From: Pseudomonadota bacterium
Lineage (GTDB): Bacteria; Pseudomonadota; Alphaproteobacteria; Rhizobiales; Xanthobacteraceae
DNA: 5,024 nucleotides
Assembly (NCBI GenBank): GCA_023390695.1
Contig: JAEWCJ010000254.1
Coordinates: 1-5,024, forward strand
Direction of reading: 5' to 3'
Shown here one piece after another: positions 1 to 5,024 of this stretch (its first letter is position 1; each line of letters starts with the position of its first letter). The notes below the pieces were generated by a model that was not told where the DNA came from, did not search any database, and worked only from the letters and a program-made list of their open reading frames with translations. The position numbers were made by a program, and so were the translations under genes.

Positions 1-20
1 GCCCTGAACAGACATAGCCT

Positions 21-488
21 ATGAAGCGCTCCAAACCCGCCCCGCAAGCCCTCAAACTCGGCAAACAGACGCCGCTCCCGGCCTCACCGGACGCGGCGAC
101 GCTCGATGCCGTCCCCAATCCGCATCCGGACACCAGCTATGTGGTCCGTTTTGTGATGCCGGAATTCACCGCGCTCTGCCCGATCACCGGCCAGCCGGAT
201 TTCGCGCATTTCGTCATTGACTATGTCCCGAACAAGCGCCTGATTGAGTCGAAGTCGTTAAAGCTATATTTGAACAGCTTCAGAAATCACGGCGCCTTTC
301 ATGAGGACTGCACGGTGAAGATCGGCAAGGCGCTAGTCGCGCTGCTCAAGCCGCGCTGGCTGCGCATCGGCGGCTATTGGTATCCGCGCGGCGGCATGCC
401 TATCGACGTCTTCTGGCAGGCCGGCAAATTGCCGGCGGGTGTCTGGGTGCCAGACCAGGGCGTCGCGCCCTATCGCGGGCGCGGCTGA
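21..488 (+). CDS. queF: NADPH-dependent 7-cyano-7-deazaguanine reductase (preQ1 synthase, QueF)
   Basis: This cytosolic enzyme reduces the nitrile of preQ0 to the aminomethyl group of preQ1 with two NADPH, a late step in making the queuosine precursor inserted into tRNA wobble position 34. The 155-residue protein has the length of the short, single-domain (YkvM-type) QueF and appears complete. Cys53 in [10 protein letters not shown] is the expected thioimide nucleophile and Asp60 the expected proton donor. The QueF signature ESKSLK is at residues 76-81, and FHED (93-96) supplies the His/Glu pair that recognises the substrate. The C-terminal GGYWYPRGG and [12 protein letters not shown] blocks are typical of alphaproteobacterial relatives. 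The ATG at 21 is the only reasonable start, although no strong Shine-Dalgarno is visible in the 20 upstream bases. Any promoter or riboswitch lies outside the window. The gene converges on the MFS gene with no intergenic base. Codons around residues 73-92 are unusually AT-rich. Confidence 0.97.
   Translation: MKRSKPAPQALKLGKQTPLPASPDAATLDAVPNPHPDTSYVVRFVMPEFTALCPITGQPDFAHFVIDYVPNKRLIESKSLKLYLNSFRNHGAFHEDCTVKIGKALVALLKPRWLRIGGYWYPRGGMPIDVFWQAGKLPAGVWVPDQGVAPYRGRG
421..471 (+). repeat. Three consecutive 15-base perfect inverted repeats inside the queF 3' end
   Basis: Three hairpin-forming sequences follow one another: 421-435 (CCGGCAAATTGCCGG), 441-455 (GTCTGG-GTG-CCAGAC) and 457-471 (AGGGCG-TCG-CGCCCT). 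Each is 15 bases long and can form a 6-bp stem with a 3-base loop. The spacers are 5 and 1 bases. They lie in the codons for [18 protein letters not shown], 15 to 65 bases before the stop. None is followed by a T-run on either strand, so they are not classical intrinsic terminators. The inverted repeats are seen directly; a role in transcript ending or mRNA stability is only inference. Confidence 0.5.
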
Positions 489-492
489 TCAG
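485..492. other. Palindrome CTGATCAG forming both stop codons of convergent genes
   Basis: The palindromic core TGATCA (486-491) is read as TGA by queF on the plus strand (486-488) and as TGA by the MFS gene on the minus strand (491-489). The two coding regions thus abut with neither overlap nor gap. There is no room for a separate terminator, so each transcript must run into the other gene's antisense strand or end inside a coding region. Confidence 0.9.
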
Positions 493-1655
493 ACCACAGC
501 AACGGGTGCCCGCCGCAAGCGGCGCGAGCAAACAAAACCGGTCACGGCAATAACGACGGCCCCAATGAGCAGCATCGGGGTCTTGCCGACATAGGCAAAG
601 CCGACGCCATACACGACCGGCCCGACCGCCTGCCCCAGGAAGAAAAAGGCGGAATGCAGCGCCATGGCCGAACCGCGCGCCGCCGGGGCCAACTCGCTCG
701 CAAAGACCTGGATGCTGCCGTGCAGCCAATACATTCCGAATCCCATCACCACAAAGACGAGGAATTCGACAGGCCAAGACAGCCGCAAACTGATGGCCAC
801 AAAGCAAAAGGCCATGATCAGACCGCCACCACGCATCAGGCGGGTTTCGCCGACACGTGACAGCAGCCATCCGACGACAAAGGTGTAGATGATCGCGCCA
901 GTGCCGAATCCGGCCAGCACAATGCCCGCAATAGATGCGCGGGTCTCTCCCGCCTCCAGCAACAACGCCGCCACATGCGGGAACAGGCCAAACACGAACA
1001 GCGCCTCGAAAAACACGGCGCCAAAGCAGACCGCCGCCTGCGGATTGCCGAAGATTGCGCGGTAATTCGGACCGATGGCGGAGAGATCGAAGCCCGTCGT
1101 CTCCTCCTTCGGCAGATTCCAGAACCCGATAACGGTCGCGATCACGACGAGGACGCCAAGCCCGCCGGTGACCACGAACACCGCGCGCCAGCCGGCGAGA
1201 TCGCCGACGATGCCCGCGACCGACGATCCGAGCAGATTGCCGACCATCGCTGCAGCCAGCAGACGGCTGAGCGCCACTTGCCGCATCTTGATCGGAACGC
1301 GATCCCCGGCAGCGGCAAGTGCTATCGGAAAAATCCCGCCCGCGGCGATACCGGCGGCAATGCGTGACGCCAGCAGCACGGTGTAGTTCGGCGCGACCGC
1401 GCTGACCGCAGCCGACGACACCAGCAAGACAAGGCATATCGTCATCAGCCGAGTCTTGCTCATCATGTCGGCGAGCGCGCCGAGCATCGGCTGCATGAGA
1501 GCATAAGGCAGCGCGAAGGCGGAGGACAACAGCGCCGCGGTCGCAATCTCGACCGACAATCCGTCGGCAATCTGCGGGATCACAGGATCGACGGATCGTG
1601 TGAACAGCGACGTCACGAAAACGATAAGCGCGACGACGGTGAGTTCGCGGGTCAT
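489..1655 (-). CDS. MFS transporter, drug:H+ antiporter-like (DHA1/AraJ type)
   Basis: This is a predicted inner-membrane secondary transporter of the major facilitator superfamily, with about 12 hydrophobic segments in 388 residues (roughly 5-25, 37-60, 70-90, 92-115, 130-152, 157-178, 206-228, 240-264, 275-293, 295-318, 330-353, 357-377). The loop between segments 2 and 3 carries the family's motif A (GALADMMSKTRL, residues 59-70). Segment 4 has a motif-B-like arginine (Arg98 in SRIAAGIAAGG), and a charged loop near 182-200 divides the two halves. The family commonly exports drugs or small metabolites by proton antiport; the substrate cannot be read from the sequence. I chose the ATG at 1655, which gives a normal short cytoplasmic N-terminus. 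A TTG at 1715 would add 20 residues, overlap the kdsA end and has no Shine-Dalgarno. No clear ribosome site precedes the ATG either. It lies 46 bases after kdsA and may be translated from the same message. Confidence 0.9.
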   Translation of the reverse strand: MTRELTVVALIVFVTSLFTRSVDPVIPQIADGLSVEIATAALLSSAFALPYALMQPMLGALADMMSKTRLMTICLVLLVSSAAVSAVAPNYTVLLASRIAAGIAAGGIFPIALAAAGDRVPIKMRQVALSRLLAAAMVGNLLGSSVAGIVGDLAGWRAVFVVTGGLGVLVVIATVIGFWNLPKEETTGFDLSAIGPNYRAIFGNPQAAVCFGAVFFEALFVFGLFPHVAALLLEAGETRASIAGIVLAGFGTGAIIYTFVVGWLLSRVGETRLMRGGGLIMAFCFVAISLRLSWPVEFLVFVVMGFGMYWLHGSIQVFASELAPAARGSAMALHSAFFFLGQAVGPVVYGVGFAYVGKTPMLLIGAVVIAVTGFVCSRRLRRAPVAVV

Positions 1656-1701
1656 GTCGGAAATACGAGCGGCTGCTTGGTTCGGGATTCGAGGCGGAAA
1701 A

Positions 1702-2541
1702 CTAGCTCTTCGCAAGCCGGTCGAAGGCGACCAGCCTTTTCAAGAGTGCTTCCATGTCCTTCAACGCGATCATGTTCGGCCCATCCGAGGGTGCCTTGTC
1801 CGGATCCTGATGCGTTTCGATGAACACGCCGGCAACGCCGACCGCGACTGCGGCGCGCGCCAGCACTTCCACATACTCGCGCTGGCCGCCGGACGATGTG
1901 CCCTGCCCGCCTGGCTGCTGCACCGAATGCGTGGCGTCGAAGATAACCGGCGCACCGGTTTTCGCCAATTCAGGCAGCGCACGCATGTCGGAGACCAGCG
2001 TGTTATAGCCGAACGAAACGCCGCGCTCGGTGACCAGCACATTGCGATTGCCGGCGCTGGTGATCTTCTCGACCACGTTCTTCATATCCCAGGGCGCCAG
2101 GAACTGCCCCTTCTTTACATTGACCACGCGGCCGGTCTGCGCCGCCGCGATCAGAAGATCGGTCTGCCGGCAGAGGAATGCGGGAATCTGCAGCACATCG
2201 ACGGCTTCGGCGATGGCCGCGCATTGATCCGCTTCGTGCACGTCGGTGAGCACCGGCAGATCCAGTGCCGAGCGGATCTCCGCGAAGATCGGCAAGGCGG
2301 CCTCAAGGCCGATGCCGCGCGCGGCTCGCGCGGAGGTACGATTGGCCTTGTCGAAACTCGTCTTGAAGACCAGGCCGATCCCGACCCGCGCGGCGATTTC
2401 TTTCAGCGCGGTGGCGATCTCGATGGCGTGATCGCGGCTTTCGAGCTGGCAGGGGCCGGCGATCAACGTCAGCGGCAGATCATTGCCGAAGCGGACCTGG
2501 CCCGTTTGCACGACCGGATTTGGAAGAAGTCTGGCGTCCAC
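1702..2541 (-). CDS. kdsA: 3-deoxy-8-phosphooctulonate synthase (Kdo-8-phosphate synthase), metal-dependent type
   Basis: This cytosolic enzyme condenses phosphoenolpyruvate with arabinose-5-phosphate to Kdo-8-phosphate, the precursor of the Kdo sugar joining lipid A to the LPS core. The 279-residue protein is full length for the family. Recognisable blocks are IAGPCQLES (27-35), FKTSFDKANRTS (59-70), LTDVHE (98-103), QIPAFLCRQTDLL (118-130), NVKKGQFLAPWD (141-152), TERGVSFGYN (171-180), FDATHSVQQPGG (201-212) and FIETHQDPDKAPSDG (240-254). Cys31, His205, Glu242 and Asp253 match the four metal ligands of the Aquifex metalloenzyme as I recall them, whereas the E. coli non-metal enzyme has Asn in place of the Cys. 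The start is GTG (2541-2539), supported by a GAGGAC Shine-Dalgarno 6 bases upstream and by the lack of a nearby ATG. It follows the VOC gene by 93 bases and precedes the transporter by 46. Confidence 0.97.
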   Translation of the reverse strand: MDARLLPNPVVQTGQVRFGNDLPLTLIAGPCQLESRDHAIEIATALKEIAARVGIGLVFKTSFDKANRTSARAARGIGLEAALPIFAEIRSALDLPVLTDVHEADQCAAIAEAVDVLQIPAFLCRQTDLLIAAAQTGRVVNVKKGQFLAPWDMKNVVEKITSAGNRNVLVTERGVSFGYNTLVSDMRALPELAKTGAPVIFDATHSVQQPGGQGTSSGGQREYVEVLARAAVAVGVAGVFIETHQDPDKAPSDGPNMIALKDMEALLKRLVAFDRLAKS

Positions 2542-2547
2542 GTATTT

Positions 2548-2553
2548 GTCCTC
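2548..2553 (-). promoter_or_regulatory. Shine-Dalgarno GAGGAC fixing the kdsA GTG start
   Basis: On the minus strand GAGGAC is followed by AAATAC and then the GTG start codon at 2541. The 6-base spacing is good, and no ATG lies in frame nearby, so this site decides the start. Confidence 0.7.
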
Positions 2554-2614
2554 GCGGCGGGACCATGCCCCCGGCCCGTGCCGGAATCAACAAGCCTCAA
2601 ACCGGGGCAGCCAT

Positions 2615-2630
2615 GCGTCCGTCAGGACGC
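2615..2630 (-). repeat. Short hairpin just after the VOC gene stop
   Basis: GCGTCC and GGACGC form a 6-bp perfect inverted repeat with a 4-base loop, 4 bases downstream of the VOC stop on the minus strand. No T-run follows it in the minus direction, so it does not look like an intrinsic terminator of the VOC message. A short pyrimidine run (TCTTTC) follows only in the plus direction, where no gene needs ending. The rest of the 93-base spacer (2542-2634) shows no convincing promoter. Confidence 0.35.
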
Positions 2631-2634
2631 TCTT

Positions 2635-3507
2635 TCAGGCCGGATTTGCCGCCTCGAACACCACGGCGACGCCCATCGCCTGTTCCGGTCCGACGATCAG
2701 GCGGCCACGCTCCTCACGGAGCGGGAGGCGCCCCTCGGACAGGGCCTCACGCACACTGGTCAGGCTCGCCGTCGTGACCCGCAGCGCCGCCAGCCGTGCA
2801 CCCTGCGTCACCGCCGGCGGCGTGGCGCCGAAATGATTGCGATAGGCCAGCGGATCCATGACCTGCACGTCGCCGCGCGGAGTCTGGATGGTGATGCCGC
2901 TGGAGGTCGACTGCATATCGCGCTCGCCCGTGAGCGCCGCCAAAAAGATGTGATGATCGGTCGGATTATCCGCGACCAGAACGGCTCCGGCGACACCGGT
3001 CACGCCGTTGCGATGCTGCTGGAACGCGGGATTCCAGAAATTCTCCGGATAATGCTGCTGACAGACGGCGAAGTTGCATTCCGGCGCCCGTTGATCGCGG
3101 GCGAAAGCAAGCGAGAACGCGACTTTCACCTCCGAACCGTCCGGCCGCTTGCCGGCGCGTTCGAAGCGGACCGCATCCGCCGTTCCAATTCCCGTCTTCG
3201 CAAATTGCTTGGCGTCCTGTTCGGCGTCGTGACTTTCCAGAATCAGCAGCGAGAATCCCTGTCCGTGCTGCAGGAATGACTGGTTGAAGCGTCCGAACTG
3301 AATCGAGATGGTGTCATCGCCGAGTTTCTCCGGCTCCGCGACGGTCAGGAGTTCCACGAAGAATCCGGGCATCTGCACAATATGATTGTGCGTGCCCCAA
3401 GGATGCCGGTTGCGGGCGCCCACGCTGAAGCCGAGCCGGCGATAGAGATCCGCCGCGGCGTCGAGGTCGCGTACGGCATGAACGATGTGATCCAGGCCGC
3501 GGGCCAT
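2635..3507 (-). CDS. VOC-superfamily protein, glyoxalase-like (Glyoxalase_3 type)
   Basis: This 290-residue protein probably folds as paired vicinal-oxygen-chelate modules. The N-terminus GLDHIVHAVRDLDAAADLYRRLGF (4-27) is a classic VOC opening, followed by HPWGTHNHIVQMPGFFVELL (35-54) as in the Glyoxalase_3 group. His7 and Glu52 sit where VOC metal ligands usually lie. A weaker second module seems to span about 168-290, with DHHIFLAAL at 184-192. VOC proteins include isomerases, ring-cleaving dioxygenases, lyases and antibiotic-binding proteins, so the substrate remains unknown; no signal peptide or membrane segment is seen. The ATG at 3507 is supported by AGGAA 4 bases upstream (minus strand, 3516-3512). 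The spacer before it (3508-3616) includes a TATATG that could be a -10 element, but no good -35 accompanies it. It lies between the small unknown gene and kdsA on the same strand. The VOC assignment is strong; the function is open. Confidence 0.88.
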   Translation of the reverse strand: MARGLDHIVHAVRDLDAAADLYRRLGFSVGARNRHPWGTHNHIVQMPGFFVELLTVAEPEKLGDDTISIQFGRFNQSFLQHGQGFSLLILESHDAEQDAKQFAKTGIGTADAVRFERAGKRPDGSEVKVAFSLAFARDQRAPECNFAVCQQHYPENFWNPAFQQHRNGVTGVAGAVLVADNPTDHHIFLAALTGERDMQSTSSGITIQTPRGDVQVMDPLAYRNHFGATPPAVTQGARLAALRVTTASLTSVREALSEGRLPLREERGRLIVGPEQAMGVAVVFEAANPA

Positions 3508-3511
3508 CGAA

Positions 3512-3516
3512 TTCCT
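3512..3516 (-). promoter_or_regulatory. Shine-Dalgarno AGGAA of the VOC gene
   Basis: AGGAA on the minus strand lies 4 bases before the ATG at 3507 (AGGAA-TTCG-ATG). It is slightly close but plausible, and it supports this ATG as the start. Confidence 0.5.
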
Positions 3517-3616
3517 GCAAGGTAGCTAGGGACTGCACAGCATATAGCCCCCGATTCGGGTGAGCGCGAGACGCGTTCCCGCCGCGGGCGCCAATCTTGC
3601 CCGCATCCACCACCGC

Positions 3617-3835
3617 TCAGTCGATCAGGAATGTCTTTTCCGAAGAATCGAAGATCAGGCGTTCACCCGTGAGCAGGCGCACATGCAGCTCGGCCCGGTC
3701 ACCATTCATGTATTGCACGGGCGGACCAACGACCAATTGATGGGTCCGCAGCAGCGAATCCCAGACCGTCGGAAAATCCGACTCCTGAATCGCGGCCTTG
3801 CATTGCCGCAAAAGGTCGTCGGACGAACGCGCCAT
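3617..3835 (-). CDS. Small conserved-looking protein of unknown function (72 aa)
   Basis: I do not recognise a named family. The protein reads as soluble and mixed alpha/beta, with no signal peptide, membrane segment or cysteine pair. A predicted amphipathic helix at about 3-16 (RSSDDLLRQCKAAIQE) leads to a likely second helix with Trp25, followed by strand-like segments QLVVGPPVQYM (about 33-43), AELHVRLLTG and ERLIFDSSEKTFLID at the C-terminus. It may be a small partner or regulator, but that is inference. The ATG at 3835 is preferred because GGAG lies 8 bases upstream. A TTG 24 bases earlier (3859) would fall in the loop of an inverted repeat and lacks a ribosome site. Upstream lie a perfect FNR/FixK-type box and a candidate -10, so the gene may be induced at low oxygen. 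Good translation signals and same-strand context argue that it is real; no plus-strand gene competes here. Confidence 0.72.
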   Translation of the reverse strand: MARSSDDLLRQCKAAIQESDFPTVWDSLLRTHQLVVGPPVQYMNGDRAELHVRLLTGERLIFDSSEKTFLID

Positions 3836-3843
3836 TACCCGGT

Positions 3844-3847
3844 CTCC
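3844..3847 (-). promoter_or_regulatory. Shine-Dalgarno GGAG of the small unknown gene
   Basis: GGAG on the minus strand is 8 bases before the ATG at 3835 and decides this start over the upstream TTG. Its first G is also the last base of the 9-bp inverted repeat, so folding of that repeat could affect ribosome access. Confidence 0.6.
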
Positions 3848-3868
3848 ATGCTGTCGCAAGACAGCATG
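3847..3868 (-). repeat. Perfect 9-bp inverted repeat abutting the Shine-Dalgarno
   Basis: CATGCTGTC and GACAGCATG form a perfect 9-bp stem with a 4-base loop (TTGC on the minus strand). No T-run follows on either strand, so it is not a standard terminator of pyrG. It could be a DNA operator, a 3' stabilising hairpin for pyrG mRNA, or a translational control hairpin for the next gene. The repeat is seen directly; the role is inferred. Confidence 0.55.
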
Positions 3869-3871
3869 ATC
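3866..3871 (-). promoter_or_regulatory. Candidate -10 element of an FNR/FixK class II promoter
   Basis: If the FNR/FixK box is centred at -41.5, transcription would start near 3860 on the minus strand and the -10 hexamer would fall at 3871-3866. The sequence there is GATCAT, matching four of six positions of TATAAT. The resulting leader would be about 25 bases and contain the GGAG ribosome site. The geometry fits well, but the element itself is weak. Confidence 0.35.
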
Positions 3872-3894
3872 AAAACGAACGCAGGGATTGCGCC

Positions 3895-3908
3895 TTGATC
3901 TGGATCAA
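3895..3908. promoter_or_regulatory. FNR/FixK-type binding site TTGATCTGGATCAA
   Basis: The site matches all ten specified bases of the consensus TTGAT-N4-ATCAA bound by Crp/Fnr-family oxygen or redox regulators (FNR, FixK, Anr). Symmetry extends further, to CTTGATC-TG-GATCAAG (3894-3909). It lies in the 82-base spacer, 10 bases after the pyrG stop and centred about 66 bases before the ATG of the small gene on the minus strand. By chance such a match in a GC-rich spacer of this size is very unlikely. Control of the small gene, and perhaps of the VOC gene and kdsA, is inferred from position and orientation, since no plus-strand gene lies nearby. Confidence 0.7.
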
Positions 3909-3917
3909 GCCCGGCCG

Positions 3918-5024
3918 TCAGACCAGCCGGCTCCGCACCACCGCCGCTTCGATGAAGGAGGCAAACAGCGGGTGCGGTTCGAAGGGCCGCGACTTCAGTT
4001 CCGGATGAAACTGCACGCCGACGAACCAGGGATGGCCTTCATATTCGACGGTTTCCGGCAGCAGCCCGTCGGGCGACATGCCGGCGAAGCGCATGCCGTG
4101 TTGCTCGAGGCGGTCCTTGTAGCGGGCGTTCACTTCATAGCGGTGCCGGTGCCGCTCCGAAATTTCAGTGGAGCCGTAAATCTCCGCGATGCGGCTGCCG
4201 CGGCTGAGGCTCGCCTTGTAGGCGCCGAGACGCATCGTGCCGCCGAGATCGCCGCCGGCCTTGCGCGTCTCCAATTCGTTGCCACGCATCCATTCCGTCA
4301 TCAGGCCGACCAGCGGCTCCGAGGTCTCGCCGAATTCGGTCGAGTTGGCCTTTTCGATGCCGCACAGATTGCGCGCGGCCTCGATGACCGCCATCTGCAT
4401 GCCGAAGCAAATGCCGAAATAGGGAACGTCGCGTTCGCGGGCAAATTGCGCCGCCTTGATCTTGCCTTCCGCACCGCGCTGACCGAAGCCGCCCGGCACC
4501 AGAATGCCGTTGACGTGTTCGAGGAACGGCGCGGGATCCTCGCGCTCGAACACCTCCGACTCGATCCAGTCGAGATTGACCTTCACCTTGTTGGCGATGC
4601 CGCCATGCGACAGCGCCTCGATCAGCGACTTATAGGCATCCTTCATGCCGGTGTACTTGCCGACGATCGCGATCGTCACCTGCCCTTCCGGATTGCGGAT
4701 GCGCTCATTGATCGTCCGCCAGGTCGTCAGATCGGGCGGGGTTTTGTCCTCGAGCCCGAAAGCCGAAAGGACTTCGCGGTCGAGGCCGGCGGCATGATAA
4801 GCCTCGGGAACGGCGTAGATGTTGTCGACATCGCGCGCTTCGATGACCGCGCTTTCACGCACGTTGCAGAACAGGCCGAGCTTGCGGCGCTCTTCCGGCG
4901 GGATCGGACGATCGGTGCGGCAGAGCAGAATGTCGGGCTGAATGCCGATGGAGCGCAGTTCCTTCACCGAATGCTGGGTCGGCTTGGTCTTCAGTTCGCC
5001 CGCGCTCGGAATATAGGGCAGCAG
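3918..5024 (-). CDS. pyrG: CTP synthase, C-terminal two thirds (N-terminus beyond window)
   Basis: CTP synthase aminates UTP to CTP using ATP and glutamine-derived ammonia, the last step of pyrimidine nucleotide synthesis, in the cytosol. The reading frame stays open to the window edge, giving 368 residues; by comparison with the roughly 545-residue family about 175 N-terminal residues are missing. The fragment opens with the end of the synthase domain: [15 protein letters not shown] carries the nucleotide-binding KTKPTQ motif, followed by [16 protein letters not shown]. The class I glutamine amidotransferase domain follows, with PGGFGQRG as the oxyanion region. The nucleophile Cys is in [11 protein letters not shown] (codon 4409-4407), and the catalytic His and Glu are in VGVQFHPEL near the C-terminus. 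[10 protein letters not shown] is another family hallmark. All catalytic residues visible here are intact. The GTG at 4967 is an internal valine, not a start. The gene reads towards the small unknown gene with an 82-base spacer and no intrinsic terminator. Confidence 0.98.
   Translation of the reverse strand: MLPYIPSAGELKTKPTQHSVKELRSIGIQPDILLCRTDRPIPPEERRKLGLFCNVRESAVIEARDVDNIYAVPEAYHAAGLDREVLSAFGLEDKTPPDLTTWRTINERIRNPEGQVTIAIVGKYTGMKDAYKSLIEALSHGGIANKVKVNLDWIESEVFEREDPAPFLEHVNGILVPGGFGQRGAEGKIKAAQFARERDVPYFGICFGMQMAVIEAARNLCGIEKANSTEFGETSEPLVGLMTEWMRGNELETRKAGGDLGGTMRLGAYKASLSRGSRIAEIYGSTEISERHRHRYEVNARYKDRLEQHGMRFAGMSPDGLLPETVEYEGHPWFVGVQFHPELKSRPFEPHPLFASFIEAAVVRSRLV

Noticed and set aside
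400..1437. A 345-codon open frame on the minus strand in another frame across the MFS gene.
   Set aside because: Arg-rich shadow of the transporter, which has clear membrane segments and motif A in its own frame.
1656..1715. TTG start at 1715 for the MFS gene, overlapping kdsA.
   Set aside because: No Shine-Dalgarno; it adds 20 residues of polar, arginine-containing sequence before the first membrane segment. The ATG at 1655 gives a normal transporter N-terminus.
1945..1960. Terminator-like hairpin AACCGG-CGCA-CCGGTT followed by T residues on the plus strand.
   Set aside because: It lies inside kdsA on the antisense strand, encodes conserved-region residues (KTGAPVI) and has no plus-strand gene to end.
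1600..3279. A 559-codon open frame on the plus strand, antisense to kdsA and the VOC gene.
   Set aside because: Its translation is rich in Arg, Gly and Asp-like repeats of GC-rich antisense frames and resembles no family. The minus-strand genes beneath it are clearly real, and it has no ribosome site.
3543..3548. TATATG on the minus strand as a possible -10 for the VOC gene.
   Set aside because: No recognisable -35 hexamer at 16-18 bases; the match alone is too weak to call a promoter.
3550..3560. Small palindrome CCCGATTCGGG in the spacer before the VOC gene.
   Set aside because: The stem is only 4 bp with a usable loop, and no T-run follows on either strand; not a credible terminator.
3835..3849. 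Four-codon frame (Met-Glu-Thr-Gly) on the minus strand whose TAA overlaps the ATG of the small gene as TAATG.
   Set aside because: It could suggest translational coupling, but it has no ribosome site of its own, and its codons contain the ribosome site of the next gene. Most likely chance.

Overview
The window looks like a chromosomal housekeeping segment from a GC-rich alphaproteobacterium, probably a Hyphomicrobiales member near Bradyrhizobium, Rhodopseudomonas or Afipia. This rests on my recollection of close protein relatives (QueF, PyrG, KdsA), on GC-rich codon choice, and on a sharp FNR/FixK-type palindrome. A Gram-negative envelope is implied by kdsA (Kdo synthesis for LPS). I see no mobile element, CRISPR array, tRNA or rRNA. 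No gap between genes exceeds 110 bases.

Layout: queF (+, 21-488) makes preQ1 for queuosine in tRNA. It runs head-on into a leftward block on the minus strand. In transcription order that block is pyrG (3' part, 5024-3918, CTP synthase), a 72-residue protein of unknown function (3835-3617), a two-part VOC/glyoxalase-like protein (3507-2635), kdsA (2541-1702, Kdo-8-phosphate synthase) and an MFS transporter (1655-489). The spacers are 82, 109, 93 and 46 bases. Co-transcription is therefore plausible but not proven. queF and the MFS gene meet with no base between their stop codons.

Functionally, PyrG makes CTP and KdsA makes Kdo-8-P. Kdo is later activated with CTP, so their proximity makes metabolic sense and matches the pyrG-kdsA(-eno) neighbourhood known in many proteobacteria. 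Here a small unknown gene and a VOC gene sit between them, and a transporter occupies the place where eno might be expected.

The most interesting region is the 82-base spacer after pyrG. It holds a perfect FNR/FixK-type box (TTGATCTGGATCAA), a plausible -10 at class II spacing, and a perfect 9-bp inverted repeat abutting the Shine-Dalgarno of the small unknown gene. Together these suggest an oxygen-responsive internal promoter for that gene and perhaps those after it. A second curiosity is the 3' end of queF, with three consecutive 15-base perfect hairpins just before the zero-gap convergent junction. I found no convincing wholly new multi-gene system.
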